From: Pseudomonadota bacterium
GTDB lineage: Bacteria; Myxococcota_A; UBA9160; SZUA-336
Assembly (NCBI GenBank): GCA_021295775.1
Contig: JAGWBS010000005.1
Coordinates: 3,576 to 67,575 of the forward strand
DNA length: 64,000 nucleotides
Direction of reading: 5' to 3'
Within the stretch, counting starts at the first letter, position 1. The number at the start of each line of letters is the position of its first letter. The position numbers and the translations under genes are program-made. This document shows, in pieces, positions 44,697 through 54,618 of this stretch. Below the pieces are notes generated by a model. The model ran no database searches. It saw nothing but the letters and a program-made list of their open reading frames with translations, and was not told where the DNA came from.

Positions 44697-44786
44697 GCCG
44701 TCGGTCCCGAGAGGCCGGACGGCGCTGAGCGCGGATCGAACGGTGCGCCAGGGCCGCTTGGATGTCTCCGCCGGCGCCCGGCGAGT

Positions 44787-45536
44787 TCAGGGCATGTAGG
44801 CCTGGGCGCCGTCGACGGCGATGCTCTGGCCGCTGACGTAGCTGGCGGCGTCGGAGCAGAGGAAGGCGATGAATTCGCCGATGTCCTGTTCGCACTCCCC
44901 GATGCGGCGCATGGGGATGGTGGCGATGAAGGCGGCGGACTCCTCGGGGTTGGCTTCAATCCAGGCCTCGAGTCCCGGCGACTTGGCGTGAGGCAGGATG
45001 GCGTTGGCGCGGATGCCCTCTCCGCCCCACTCGCTGGCAGCGGCCCGGGTGAGGGCGCGGATGGCTTCTTTGACGGCGGCGTAGGCGCCATAGTTGGCGG
45101 CGTCCCAGCGGCGCGCGGCGGTGCTGGCCAGGTTGACGATGCAGCCGTCGCCCTTCAGGTGCGGGTAGCACAGCTTCATCATGCGGAAGGTCGCCAGCGG
45201 TCCGGAGTCCCAACCGCCCTGGATCATCTCGTCGCTGACCTGGTTGAGAGGGCCGAGCGGGACCTCCTGGGCGTTGTTGACCAGGATCTGCAGGCCGCCG
45301 AAGGTCTGCAGGGTCTGCTCCAGGCAGTTCTCCAGGTCGCTCGAGCTCTTGACGTCCCCCCCGACGGCCACGGCGGAGCCGCCGCGCTCCTCGATCAGCC
45401 GGCAGGTGTTCTCGACTTTCGAGAGCGTCCGGCCCTGTACCGCGACCTTCGCGCCGTGATTGGCCAGCGCCAGGGCGATGCCCTGGCCGACTCCCTGGCC
45501 GGCTCCCGTGACGATGGCGACTTTGCCGGAAAGCAT
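44787..45536 (-). CDS. Short-chain dehydrogenase/reductase
   Basis: KVAIVTGAGQGVGQGIALALANHGAKVAVQGRT, LVNNAQEV, YGAYAAVKEAIRALTRAAASEW, YVSGQSIAVDGAQ. Confidence 0.95.
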   Translation of the reverse strand: MLSGKVAIVTGAGQGVGQGIALALANHGAKVAVQGRTLSKVENTCRLIEERGGSAVAVGGDVKSSSDLENCLEQTLQTFGGLQILVNNAQEVPLGPLNQVSDEMIQGGWDSGPLATFRMMKLCYPHLKGDGCIVNLASTAARRWDAANYGAYAAVKEAIRALTRAAASEWGGEGIRANAILPHAKSPGLEAWIEANPEESAAFIATIPMRRIGECEQDIGEFIAFLCSDAASYVSGQSIAVDGAQAYMP

Positions 45537-45590
45537 GCTCTGGCTCCTTCTCTGGGTTGATTCGTTCCGGATACCGCGTGCCGCTCGAGG

Positions 45591-46757
45591 TTACCCGCGC
45601 GGGATGTCGAAGGTGTCCGTGTAGGCGCGGAAACGCTCCAGGATCTCGCCTTCGTCCAGCCCGAAGTCGTCCAGACTGTAGATGTGGCCGCCGTGGGCGC
45701 CCGGCGGGTTCGCGTCCCGCCAAGCCTGAATGCGCCGCTCGGCCTCGTCGCTGAGGTCGAGGCCGAACTGCGCGTAGATCTTGCGGATGCATTCCAGCGG
45801 ATCTCGCTGGAAGTCGTGGAACTGCAGGTCGTAAAACTGCGCGGGGTCGTGTCCTCGGCGTGCGTCCAGGGTGGAGTAGATCCCGCGCTCCCACATGGCG
45901 AACTGGTCGCGCCCCAGGCGCTCCAGGTCGAGACGCGCGTCGAGGGCGGTCCGGCTGGCGCGCAGCAGGCTGCACACCGAGGGCAACAGCCGGACCGGGT
46001 CGCGGTGCGTGAACACCACGCGGGCGTCGGGATAGACGTCCAGCAGGGCGTCCAGGCCGAAGAGGTGGTCGGCGTCCTTGAGCAGCCAGCGCTGCGGCTG
46101 CCCGTGGCCGATCAGATTCAGGTTGTCGCGGTGGCGGCGGTAAGCGGGGCGCTGGTCGTGCGCGGCGTACCAGGCCGAGTAGCCGGGCAGGCTGGCGTTA
46201 CACTCGTAGGTGCAGTTGGCGAAGCTCTGGCTCTTCAGGTGCCAGCACTCGTCGACCCACTCCGCGGCCATCGGGTGGATCGCGTTCATCTCGGGACTCG
46301 CGCGGTTGCGCGTGCGCAGGCGCTCGTCGCACTCCCGGAAGTCGGGATCGTCGGCCCACGCCTCCCGCGGCGGCCGCACCTTGGGCACATCGCCCAGCCA
46401 CATCTCCAGGCCCTGGAACTGAGGGTCCTCGGCCAGCATGCGGTGCAGGGCCGTGGTTCCGGTGCGGGGCAGGCCGACGATGAACAGCGGCCGCTCGATC
46501 GGCGCACCCCGGCACTCCGGGTGTTCCGCCCAGCCCCGCTCGGACCGCAGCCTGGCCTTGAGCGATTCGACGGTCTGTAGCCAGAAGAAATGCCGGCCGG
46601 CCGGGCTGGGATCGGCCTCCTCGTCGTAGCCCGCCAGCAGGGTCCGGAGGCCCTCCAGGTACTCGGTGTCGCCGAACTCCTCCAGGCCGGAGGCCCGCAC
46701 CGCGGCCTCGTGCAGCTCCGATTCCGCCGCGGCGAACGAGCGGGGTAGATCGGACAT
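45591..46757 (-). CDS. Sulfotransferase family protein
   Basis: PLFIVGLPRTGTTALHRMLAEDPQF (5'-PSB loop), RWLLKDADHLFGLDALLDVYPDARVVFTHRDPVRLLPS (3'-PB). Confidence 0.92.
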   Translation of the reverse strand: MSDLPRSFAAAESELHEAAVRASGLEEFGDTEYLEGLRTLLAGYDEEADPSPAGRHFFWLQTVESLKARLRSERGWAEHPECRGAPIERPLFIVGLPRTGTTALHRMLAEDPQFQGLEMWLGDVPKVRPPREAWADDPDFRECDERLRTRNRASPEMNAIHPMAAEWVDECWHLKSQSFANCTYECNASLPGYSAWYAAHDQRPAYRRHRDNLNLIGHGQPQRWLLKDADHLFGLDALLDVYPDARVVFTHRDPVRLLPSVCSLLRASRTALDARLDLERLGRDQFAMWERGIYSTLDARRGHDPAQFYDLQFHDFQRDPLECIRKIYAQFGLDLSDEAERRIQAWRDANPPGAHGGHIYSLDDFGLDEGEILERFRAYTDTFDIPRG

Positions 46758-46762
46758 CGGGC

Positions 46763-47878
46763 CTAGCCGTCGCCCTGGCGCAGTTCGGCGAGTTTGACGA
46801 CGCTCGTGCGGACATCGCCGGGGCGCTCGCCCCCGACCCAGCGCAGGGCGATCGTGCCGCGGGCATGGCCGGCCGTGTCGATCCAGTTCGAGACGCCCGG
46901 GTCGCTGCCCGCGATCGCGATCCGGACCCGGCCGTCCGCGTCCGCCACGGAGGTGTGCTGGTTGAAGTTGGTCGAGTAGTGCTCGAAATCCAGGGACTCC
47001 AGCCAGTGATTGGCGACCTGCAGATTCCAGTACTCGCAGGCCGGCGGGTCGAGCTCTACCCACAGGGCCTCGTCGGCCGCCAACTCGAAGTAGCCGTAGT
47101 TGTAGCTGGTGCTCGGATCTCCCTGCGCGAACGCCGTCAGCGAAGGGTCGACCGGGTGGATCTGGTTTTTCCGCTCGGCGAAGTTGTTCGTCCAGCCGAT
47201 GAATTGCCGGGCGGTGCCCTCGACGAAGCGGCCCGCGCCGCTCAGGGCGCGCACGAACGCCTCGGGGTCGAGCGGGGCGGGGGGAGCGGGATCTCCCAGG
47301 TGGACGAGCTCGAACGTGCCGGGAGTCTGGTTGCGGCGATCCAGAAGCGTCTGCCGGATGGTGAGCTGGTTGGTCTCCGGCTTCATCGGCAGCCAGTTCC
47401 CCGGCCGTTCCTCGCAGCTCAGGGCGATCTCGAAGCGGCCGTCCGGTCCGAACTCCAGGTCCTCGTCGGACAGATAGCCGCTGCACTGCAGGCCCTGCTC
47501 GGTGCCCAGCCCGCCGTAGTAGGTCCCGATCCCCAGCCGGTGCGCGTCGTTGCGGACGCCGCGCAGCAGGTACTCGCGCTCGCCGCTCAGCGTGCCCCCG
47601 CCGTAGACGTAGTCCGGATTGTCGAGCCCGATCTTGACCCCGAGTGAGTTGTACTGGGCGGTGGCCGGATCTCTCTGCTCGATGAAGGTGCGCAACCCGT
47701 AGCCCGCCAGGCGGCTCAGATAGCGGTAGCCCTCGGCTCGGTCGAAGGGGTTGTCGGGAGCGTTTTCCAGGATCACCTGCCCCGCGCGCTTGAGCTGCTC
47801 GCAGTACTCGTCCCAGGCGCTGCCGTCGTCCAGACCCCGAACGCCCGTGTCCTCGGACATCCCACTCTCCCGGGGCAT
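46763..47878 (-). CDS. DUF1214-like protein
   Basis: GLDDGSAWDEYCEQLKRAGQVIL...YFELAADEALWVELDPPACEYWNLQVANHWLESLDFEHY...VRIAIAGSDPGVSNWIDTAGHARGTIALRWVGG. Confidence 0.7.
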   Translation of the reverse strand: MPRESGMSEDTGVRGLDDGSAWDEYCEQLKRAGQVILENAPDNPFDRAEGYRYLSRLAGYGLRTFIEQRDPATAQYNSLGVKIGLDNPDYVYGGGTLSGEREYLLRGVRNDAHRLGIGTYYGGLGTEQGLQCSGYLSDEDLEFGPDGRFEIALSCEERPGNWLPMKPETNQLTIRQTLLDRRNQTPGTFELVHLGDPAPPAPLDPEAFVRALSGAGRFVEGTARQFIGWTNNFAERKNQIHPVDPSLTAFAQGDPSTSYNYGYFELAADEALWVELDPPACEYWNLQVANHWLESLDFEHYSTNFNQHTSVADADGRVRIAIAGSDPGVSNWIDTAGHARGTIALRWVGGERPGDVRTSVVKLAELRQGDG

Positions 47879-47947
47879 GGATCGCCCGCTGAATGATTAT
47901 AGGCGGCGCCGGGCGGCTGGAGGCGGTCCGAGTGGACCCGCGGAGGC

Positions 47948-48916
47948 TCAGAGCACGGCCAGCGGATTGACCGGACAGCCCGTACCGCCTTCGATCCGCA
48001 GCGGGGCCAGGCTGAACAGAAAGGCCCAGTGGCCGCGCGAGGCGCATTCGCGCAGCAGCGGGCCGAGGTCCAGGTTGTCGATCAGGTGCAGGCCCATCGC
48101 GGCGATTCCGATCTGGTGCACCGGGAAGGGCCACTCGCCGACCCCGAGTCCGGGCATCGGGTCCGAGATCCCGTCGCTGCCCAGCACGGCGATGCGGCGC
48201 TCCTGCAGCCACGGCAGGCACTCGGGGTGCAGGCCGGCCAGGCCGTCCGCTCCCGGGTCGAGCGTGCCGCCGAGGGCGCGCCGGCGCGCGTCCCTGCCGG
48301 TGGAGACGAGCAGCACGTCGCCGGGGCCGACGCTCACCCCCTGCGCGGATTCCGCCGCCTCCAGTTCGGCCACGCCCGCCGGTTCGCCGGGCTCGAGGAA
48401 TTCCGCGCCGCGGGCGGCGGGCAGGTCGACCAGCACCCCGCGGCCGACCACGCCGTCGGAGAGCGTTTTCAGGGTGTTGCGCCGCGCTCCGTCGCTGCGC
48501 ACTTCCGAGGCCGGCACGCCGTTGTACATCTGCCCGCGCACGAAGATGTGACAGAGCGCGTCGACGTGCGTGATGCCCAGCCCGTGGACGGGCATTCCGA
48601 TCCAGTCGCGCGAGGCTTCGTACCCCGGGATGCCGCTGGCGTCGCGGGCGTCCCCGGCGGCCAGCATGTGGTGCAGGGCCGGGATCGGCGTGTCGGCGGA
48701 GGGAAGCAGGGGCAGCGCGTGGGCCAGGCTGAGCGCGACCCCGTCGCGGACCAGAGCCGCCGCCGCGCTGCGGTGGGACGGAGTCAGGTGGTTGAGGGCG
48801 CCGCGCTCGTCGTCGGGTCCCCAGCGGCCCCAGTTCTTGAGCGCCTCGAACATCTGCCACAGCTCTTCGGACGAGGGGGTCGGAAGTTCGGCCGGCGGTT
48901 TCGGGACGTCGCTCAT
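47948..48916 (-). CDS. Cyclase family protein (kynurenine-formamidase-like fold)
   Basis: WGRWGPDDERGALNHLTPSH...GMPVHGLGITHVDALCHIFVRGQMYNG...GRGVLVDLPAARG. Confidence 0.88.
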   Translation of the reverse strand: MSDVPKPPAELPTPSSEELWQMFEALKNWGRWGPDDERGALNHLTPSHRSAAAALVRDGVALSLAHALPLLPSADTPIPALHHMLAAGDARDASGIPGYEASRDWIGMPVHGLGITHVDALCHIFVRGQMYNGVPASEVRSDGARRNTLKTLSDGVVGRGVLVDLPAARGAEFLEPGEPAGVAELEAAESAQGVSVGPGDVLLVSTGRDARRRALGGTLDPGADGLAGLHPECLPWLQERRIAVLGSDGISDPMPGLGVGEWPFPVHQIGIAAMGLHLIDNLDLGPLLRECASRGHWAFLFSLAPLRIEGGTGCPVNPLAVL

Positions 48917-48941
48917 GGATTCCTCGCGGCGGGTCGGCGCT

Positions 48942-50639
48942 TCAGGAGCGGCTCGCCAGGTGACCTCGCAGAAGTCTCCCGGGAAGCGCCCCGGTCGGCT
49001 CGCCCTCCTCGAGCGTCACCTCGCCGTTGACGACGGTCGCCCGGAAGCCGGTGGACTTCTGCAGCAGCCGCAGTCCTCCTCCGGGCAGATCGTCCCGCAG
49101 CTCGGGCACCTCGGGCGCGACCCGCTCCGGGTCGAAGACGTTCAGGTCGGCGGCCATGCCCTCGCGGATCAGGCCGCGGTCCGCGAAGCCCCACACCTGG
49201 GCGGGGATCCGCGTCAGCATCCGCACCGCCTCCTCCAGGGCGATCTCCCGGCGCTCCCGCACCCAGTGGCCCAGGAAGTGCGTGTGGATCGAGGCGTCCG
49301 CGATCTGGCTGAGGTGCGCGCCGGAGTCGGAGAATGTCATAACGGTGCGCGGGTGCCGCATTGCGGCGAGCAGGGTCCGTTCGTCCTGCGGAAAGCGGCT
49401 GGGCTGGATGAAGAGCTGTTCGAAGTCGGACTCCAGCCCCAGATCGATCATGGCCTCGACTGGGTGGACGCCGCGGGAGCGGGCCACCTCGCGCACCGTG
49501 GGGTTGGGGGGCAGGCCCTGCCGGTAGACGCGGATGCCGTCGAAGTCCGGCGCGCGGGGCACCGCTCCCACGCCTCGCCAGGCGGCGTAGTCTCCGCTCT
49601 CCGCCGCGCCGATCAGGCGTTCGCGAACCTCGGGCCGGGACAGGGCGGGCAGCGGGAGCCCGCGGATCTGCCGCCACTCCGGCAGGACGTCGAACGCAAG
49701 CCGGGTCCTGAAAGACATCAGAACCGAGATGCCCCGGCAGTGTGTCTGGCCGATCAGACGGCCTCCGCGGGCGGCGGTCGAGTCGATCCAGTCGAGCAGT
49801 TCGAGGCCGCCCGGCCGGGTCGCGATCAGGCCGAAGGTGAGCGGCACCCGCGTCTCGACCGCCAGCGCGCCCATCCGCTCGAAGACCTGCTCGGCGCTCA
49901 GCCCGTCCAGGGCGCCGGGGCCTTCGGGGGCGATTTCGAGCAGCCCGGCGCCCAGCTTTCCCATCACCCCGGCGAGCTGGCGGACCTCCTCCCAGGGGGC
50001 CAGGCGCGAGGCCACCGGCCGGTCGTCCGAGGTCTCGTGGTTCTCGTTGCGCGAGGTCGTCAGACCGACTGCGCCGGCCCGCAGCGAGGCTTCGAGCTGG
50101 CGCCGCATGCACTCCAGGTCGTCCGCGTCGCCCGGCTGCTCGAAGGCCCGCTCGCCCATGGCCCAGGTGCGCAGCGCCGAATGCCCGACGTTGCCCGCGC
50201 AGTTGACGCTCTTAGGCAGGCGCTCGACGGCGTCGAGGAACTCGGGGAAGGTCTCCCAGTCCCAGTCGATCCCATTTTCGAGCGCGGCCCCGTCGATGTC
50301 CTCCGCCCGCTCCAGGTTGCGCACGACCAGCGCCCGCTCGTGGGGCCGGGCCGGCGCCAGGGTGAAGCCGCAGTTGCCCATCACGACCGTGGTCACGCCC
50401 TGCCAGCAGGAGCTTCCGGCCAGCGGGTCCCAGAAGAGCTGCGCGTCCAGGTGGGTGTGGCCGTCGATGAAGCCTGGCGTCACGACCTGTCCCTCGGCGT
50501 CGATCTCCCTGCGGCCGCGCTCGCGGATGCGGCCCAGCGCGGCGACGACTCCCGCGGAGACGCCGACGTCGGCCCGGTAGGCGGGCCGACCGGTCCCGTC
50601 CACGACCGTACCGCCTCGGATCACCAGCTCATAGCTCAT
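48942..50639 (-). CDS. Amidohydrolase, N-acyl-D-amino-acid deacylase-like
   Basis: YELVIRGGTVVDGTGRPAYRADVGV...VTPGFIDGHTHLDAQLFWDPLAGSSCWQGVTTVVMGNCGFTLAP. Confidence 0.93.
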   Translation of the reverse strand: MSYELVIRGGTVVDGTGRPAYRADVGVSAGVVAALGRIRERGRREIDAEGQVVTPGFIDGHTHLDAQLFWDPLAGSSCWQGVTTVVMGNCGFTLAPARPHERALVVRNLERAEDIDGAALENGIDWDWETFPEFLDAVERLPKSVNCAGNVGHSALRTWAMGERAFEQPGDADDLECMRRQLEASLRAGAVGLTTSRNENHETSDDRPVASRLAPWEEVRQLAGVMGKLGAGLLEIAPEGPGALDGLSAEQVFERMGALAVETRVPLTFGLIATRPGGLELLDWIDSTAARGGRLIGQTHCRGISVLMSFRTRLAFDVLPEWRQIRGLPLPALSRPEVRERLIGAAESGDYAAWRGVGAVPRAPDFDGIRVYRQGLPPNPTVREVARSRGVHPVEAMIDLGLESDFEQLFIQPSRFPQDERTLLAAMRHPRTVMTFSDSGAHLSQIADASIHTHFLGHWVRERREIALEEAVRMLTRIPAQVWGFADRGLIREGMAADLNVFDPERVAPEVPELRDDLPGGGLRLLQKSTGFRATVVNGEVTLEEGEPTGALPGRLLRGHLASRS

Positions 50640-50829
50640 CGCTGCGCCGCCTCGCCCCGCTGCGCTCTCGCCGACCGCGGAGTTCGCACGGTATCGGCCG
50701 TCCGGCGGCCGGGCAAGCTCTTCGCCGGACTCTTCGAGGCGCGCCGCGGCCGGGATGGGTGCATCGTGCCCGGGTGGGCGGGAGCGGCTAGGATGGGCGG
50801 GCGCTTCGACGCGACCGGGAAGGAATCCA

Positions 50830-51921
50830 ATGTCTGACAAACTCGGCGCAATCGTCGTGGGGACGGGATTCGGAGTCATCACCCATCTTCGCGCCCTGCG
50901 CGCGGCCGGCTTCGAAGTCCTGGCTCTGGTCGGACGCGATCCCTCCAGGACCGAGGAGCGCGCCCGGCGGGCGGAAGTGCCCCACGGGCTCACCTCGCTG
51001 GCGGAAGCGCTGGAACTTCCCGGCGTCGACGCGGTGGCGGTGGCCACGCCGCCACACTCTCACGCGCCGATCGTGATCGAGTCGGTTCGCGCGGGAAAGC
51101 ACGTGCTTTGCGAAAAGCCTTTTGCGCGCGACGCGGCCGAGGCGCGAGAGATGCTCGACGCCGCCGAGGCGGCCGGCGTGGTCCACCTGCTGGGAACCGA
51201 GTTCCGTTTCGCCACCGGTCAGGCGCTGGCGACCCGGGCCGTTCTCGCGGGGGAGATCGGCGCGCCCCGGCTCGCCAACTTCGCCCTGCACATGCCGGGA
51301 CTCGCCGACCCGCGGGCCGAGGTGCCCGGCTGGTGGAGCGACCGGAGTCAGGGCGGCGGCTGGCTGGGCGCGTACGCCTCGCACGTGGTGGACCACATGC
51401 GCATCATGCTGGGCGAATTCGAGGGCTGCAGCGCTTCGCTGTCCAACGTGACCGAGCGCGACTGGACGGCCGAAGACAGCTACACGGTGCACTTCCGCAC
51501 GCTCGGGGGCTGCGCGGGCGTGCTGCAGAGCAGCTCGGGGAGCTGGGGCGCTCCGCTCGGCTGTTCGAGGGTGGTCGGCTCGAAGGGCACGCTGTGGATC
51601 GAGGGCGACGCGGTGTTCGTGGGCGACGCATCGGGGCAGCGCCAGCTCGAGGTCCCCGACGAACTGCGCAACGACGCACCCGTGCCTCCCGACGGCGTAC
51701 TGCTGCACACCGCCTACGACGGGCTGCACTCGATGGGCATCGACCTGGCGCCGTATACGCGCCTGTTCGAGATCCTGCGCGACCGGATCCGGGGCCTGGA
51801 GGTCCCGGACGATCCGCCGGTTCCCACTTTCGCCGACGGGGTCGCCTGCCAGGAGATCCTGGACGCGATCCGGCGCTCGGCCGAGGAGCGCACCTGGGTG
51901 CCCATCGCCCGGGCCGGATAG
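50830..51921 (+). CDS. Gfo/Idh/MocA family oxidoreductase
   Basis: LGAIVVGTGFGVITHLRALRAAGFEVLALVGRD...DAVAVATPPHSHAPIVIESVRAGKHVLCEKPFARDAAEA. Confidence 0.94.
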   Translation: MSDKLGAIVVGTGFGVITHLRALRAAGFEVLALVGRDPSRTEERARRAEVPHGLTSLAEALELPGVDAVAVATPPHSHAPIVIESVRAGKHVLCEKPFARDAAEAREMLDAAEAAGVVHLLGTEFRFATGQALATRAVLAGEIGAPRLANFALHMPGLADPRAEVPGWWSDRSQGGGWLGAYASHVVDHMRIMLGEFEGCSASLSNVTERDWTAEDSYTVHFRTLGGCAGVLQSSSGSWGAPLGCSRVVGSKGTLWIEGDAVFVGDASGQRQLEVPDELRNDAPVPPDGVLLHTAYDGLHSMGIDLAPYTRLFEILRDRIRGLEVPDDPPVPTFADGVACQEILDAIRRSAEERTWVPIARAG

Positions 51922-51956
51922 ACGCGGGGCGCCAAGCTCCGCCCGAGGAGGAAAAA

Positions 51957-52337
51957 ATGGCAGAGACCGGATTCGAACTCCCCGCGGAGATCCGCGAGCA
52001 GTTGGAAAAATTCCGCGACGAGCACCAGGGCGACCCGATCGGCGGCGTCGGCAAGCGCCTGCTGTTCGAGGACGACCGGGTCAAGATCTGGGAAATGCGC
52101 CTGGAGCCGGGCGAGGGTTCCCCCCTGCACCGCCACGAGCACGACTACTATCTGGCGATGCTCGAGGGAGACATGATCGGGGGCGTCTCCCCCAAGGAGA
52201 CCGGAGATGAGCCGTTCGCGGCGCCTCTGCCGCCCGGCGGCATGACCGTGAGCATCCCCAAGGGGAGCCTCGAGTGGTCGGTCAACGTCGGGCGCGAGAC
52301 CTTCTACGAGATCATCGTCGAGCTCAAGCAGAGCTGA
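51957..52337 (+). CDS. Small cupin-like protein
   Basis: FEDDRVKIWEMRLEPGEGSPLHRHEHDYYLAMLEGDMIGG; GAGGAGG RBS. Confidence 0.8.
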   Translation: MAETGFELPAEIREQLEKFRDEHQGDPIGGVGKRLLFEDDRVKIWEMRLEPGEGSPLHRHEHDYYLAMLEGDMIGGVSPKETGDEPFAAPLPPGGMTVSIPKGSLEWSVNVGRETFYEIIVELKQS

Positions 52338-52430
52338 AGCTCCGGGCTTGCCCGGCGCACTCGATCCGCCCGCCGGAGCGCTGCGTCGGGAGCCGGGCGT
52401 GTCCGACGGCGGGGGCGGGCCCACATCCGG

Positions 52431-54362
52431 TCAGGGGGCGTCGTACCAGATCGGCGAGGTCCAGGCGCGCTCCTGGATCGTCTTGGGAATGCGCGGGTCG
52501 TCGCAGGCCTGGGGGCGACGCGGATCCCCGCGCAGCTTCTCGCACACGCGCGTGCTCCAGCGGCAGCTCGGGTTCTCGACCACGCGCGCGTAATACACCG
52601 CGTGCTGGCCGGGATCGAACTCCGGGTCGCTCCAGACGCCGCACAGCGCATCGTGTCCCGCTCCCCGGGGCTCGCAGCGGTCGAGGTCGACGTCGGCGCC
52701 GTTGCCGGGCGATCCCGCCACTTCGAAGACCTTCTGCATGTAGGTGTCGCCGTCGCCGACCCAGCCCTTGACGATCTGCACCCGCTGGAGCAGGCCGCCG
52801 GGGTGCTCCGGAGTGCCCGGGTCGCGCATGGCGGAGACGACGAAGCTCGGCGCCGCCGCCGCGTCCGGGCGCGGAGGCAGGATGCCCCCCATCGGAACGC
52901 CCGCCGCGTAGCCGCGCTCGACCAGACCCGTGGCGTCGCACGTCCCCGCGGGGTGCTCCCAGCCCCCGAAGAAGCGCGGCCGGATCCGCGGCCCGCTGGT
53001 CGCGAAGGTCTCGCGCCGGCGCATGGCGTCGAAGATCGAATTCCGCGAGTTCTCCTCGGCCCAGACGCCCATCAGGCCTCCCGGGTTGAAGGCGACGCGC
53101 TCCTCGATCGGTCGGTCGACGTAGGCCCACTCGTCCACGTCGCCCATGGTTCCCTTGTGCTCGTCGGTGCTGGCGATGAAGCCGAAGCGCAGCGGGTTCT
53201 CTCCCAGGCGCCTGGCCTCCGCCAGACCCTGGATCAGCGCATAGCGCGCGTAACTGTCGCGCCCGACGCAGCCGCGGCCTCCCAGGGCTCCCTCGCCGGG
53301 CACGCCCTCGCAATCGGGCGGAACCGTCGGGTACTGATTGCTGCGCACCTTCTCGAAGCCGCAGAGTTCATCGGGCGGCCCGCCCACCCCCGCCAGGCCG
53401 TTGCGGCACTCCGAATCTCCCTTGATCTGCATGATTTCGACCAGCGGCTCCATCGCCGAGCGCAGACGGGCGATGCGGCGTTCCTCCACCAGATTGCGAG
53501 ACCCGTCGTAGTCGAGCGCGAACATGTGGTCGTCGGAGAGGTTCGAGTTGTGCGGAATGGCCAGCACGTCGCAGCCGGGCCGGTTCTCGATGCACTCGCG
53601 GCGCAGCCTCCGCCACAGGTGCACGGGGTTGGTCTCCATCTGCGCGTGGATGGGATAGTCCAGCACGCGCTCGTTGCGGAAGATCACGTTCCGGTGGATT
53701 TTGGAGAGCTTCGGCGTGAGGCCGTACTCGTAGGCCGCAAAGCTGGTGAAGCGGCAGTCGGCACTGCGGTCGTAGTGCTTCTCCGCGACCTCGACCATCT
53801 CGCGCCAGACGTCGCCCGTTCCGAACCGGCACGAGCGGCCGTCGGGGCCGCAGACCTCGTCCGTGGTCGCCGCCAGCATGCGGGCGATCACATAGCGCGC
53901 CTGGAGTCCGGAGCTGGGGATCGGTTCGCCGGGCAATTCGCCGCGATACATGCGGCAGCTCTCGCTGGACCAGACCGGGGACTCCGGCCGCGTGCAGAGC
54001 GCGGTCGACCCGAAGTTCTCGGCGTGGTCGGTTACGGCCGCGAAGTCGAGCGGCCGCTCCAGTTTCACGCTGTAGGATCCGTTCCCCTGGTCGTCCAGCG
54101 GGGCGATGGAGATCGCCTCGCCGCGCGCGAAGCGATAGGCGTCGTCGGGCGTGGTGCGGGTGTCGAAGAGATAGGCGTCCATCGAGTACGAGGTGTGGAC
54201 GTGCAGGTCGCCGAAAAGAGCCCGGCGGAGCGGCTCGTGGACGGCGCAGGCCTCCCTCGGCGTGAGGCCGGCCTCTTCCTGTGCCCGGAGTTCGGTCCCG
54301 GTGGCAACCACGAGAAGCAGTGCCGCGAGCGGCGCGCCGGTTTTCAAGATCGTCTCCTTCAC
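52431..54362 (-). CDS. DUF3604 (PHP-like) secreted protein
   Basis: Signal peptide LAALLLVVATGTELRAQ; RALFGDLHVHTSYSMDAYLFDTRTTPDDAYRFARGE...DFAAVTDHAENFG; start chosen at GTG 54362. Confidence 0.88.
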   Translation of the reverse strand: MKETILKTGAPLAALLLVVATGTELRAQEEAGLTPREACAVHEPLRRALFGDLHVHTSYSMDAYLFDTRTTPDDAYRFARGEAISIAPLDDQGNGSYSVKLERPLDFAAVTDHAENFGSTALCTRPESPVWSSESCRMYRGELPGEPIPSSGLQARYVIARMLAATTDEVCGPDGRSCRFGTGDVWREMVEVAEKHYDRSADCRFTSFAAYEYGLTPKLSKIHRNVIFRNERVLDYPIHAQMETNPVHLWRRLRRECIENRPGCDVLAIPHNSNLSDDHMFALDYDGSRNLVEERRIARLRSAMEPLVEIMQIKGDSECRNGLAGVGGPPDELCGFEKVRSNQYPTVPPDCEGVPGEGALGGRGCVGRDSYARYALIQGLAEARRLGENPLRFGFIASTDEHKGTMGDVDEWAYVDRPIEERVAFNPGGLMGVWAEENSRNSIFDAMRRRETFATSGPRIRPRFFGGWEHPAGTCDATGLVERGYAAGVPMGGILPPRPDAAAAPSFVVSAMRDPGTPEHPGGLLQRVQIVKGWVGDGDTYMQKVFEVAGSPGNGADVDLDRCEPRGAGHDALCGVWSDPEFDPGQHAVYYARVVENPSCRWSTRVCEKLRGDPRRPQACDDPRIPKTIQERAWTSPIWYDAP

Positions 54363-54618
54363 CCGTCTGAACTCGGGCCGTCCGAGTATGTCCCAGTCGG
54401 CGTCGAACTTGAACGGAGATCGGCGCTTGGTTCCGTTTCGGGTCCGCCGGAGCGGATAACCCTTGAGCGGGGACGCCGGAGCGTGTAGAAACCGGGCCCG
54501 AGGACGGATCTTGGCGAAGACCTCCACGGGCCCGGGGCGGCCGAGCGCCGGCTCTCGAAATGGCCGATAGTCGCCAGGCGCGTTTCGACTTTTGTGACGC
54601 CCGGCAGAAGGGGAAGCG

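Noticed and set aside
45591-48860. 1089-aa minus ORF as one giant protein
   Set aside because: Only the C-terminal part from 46757 down is the sulfotransferase; the rest is out-of-frame with DUF1214 and cyclase genes
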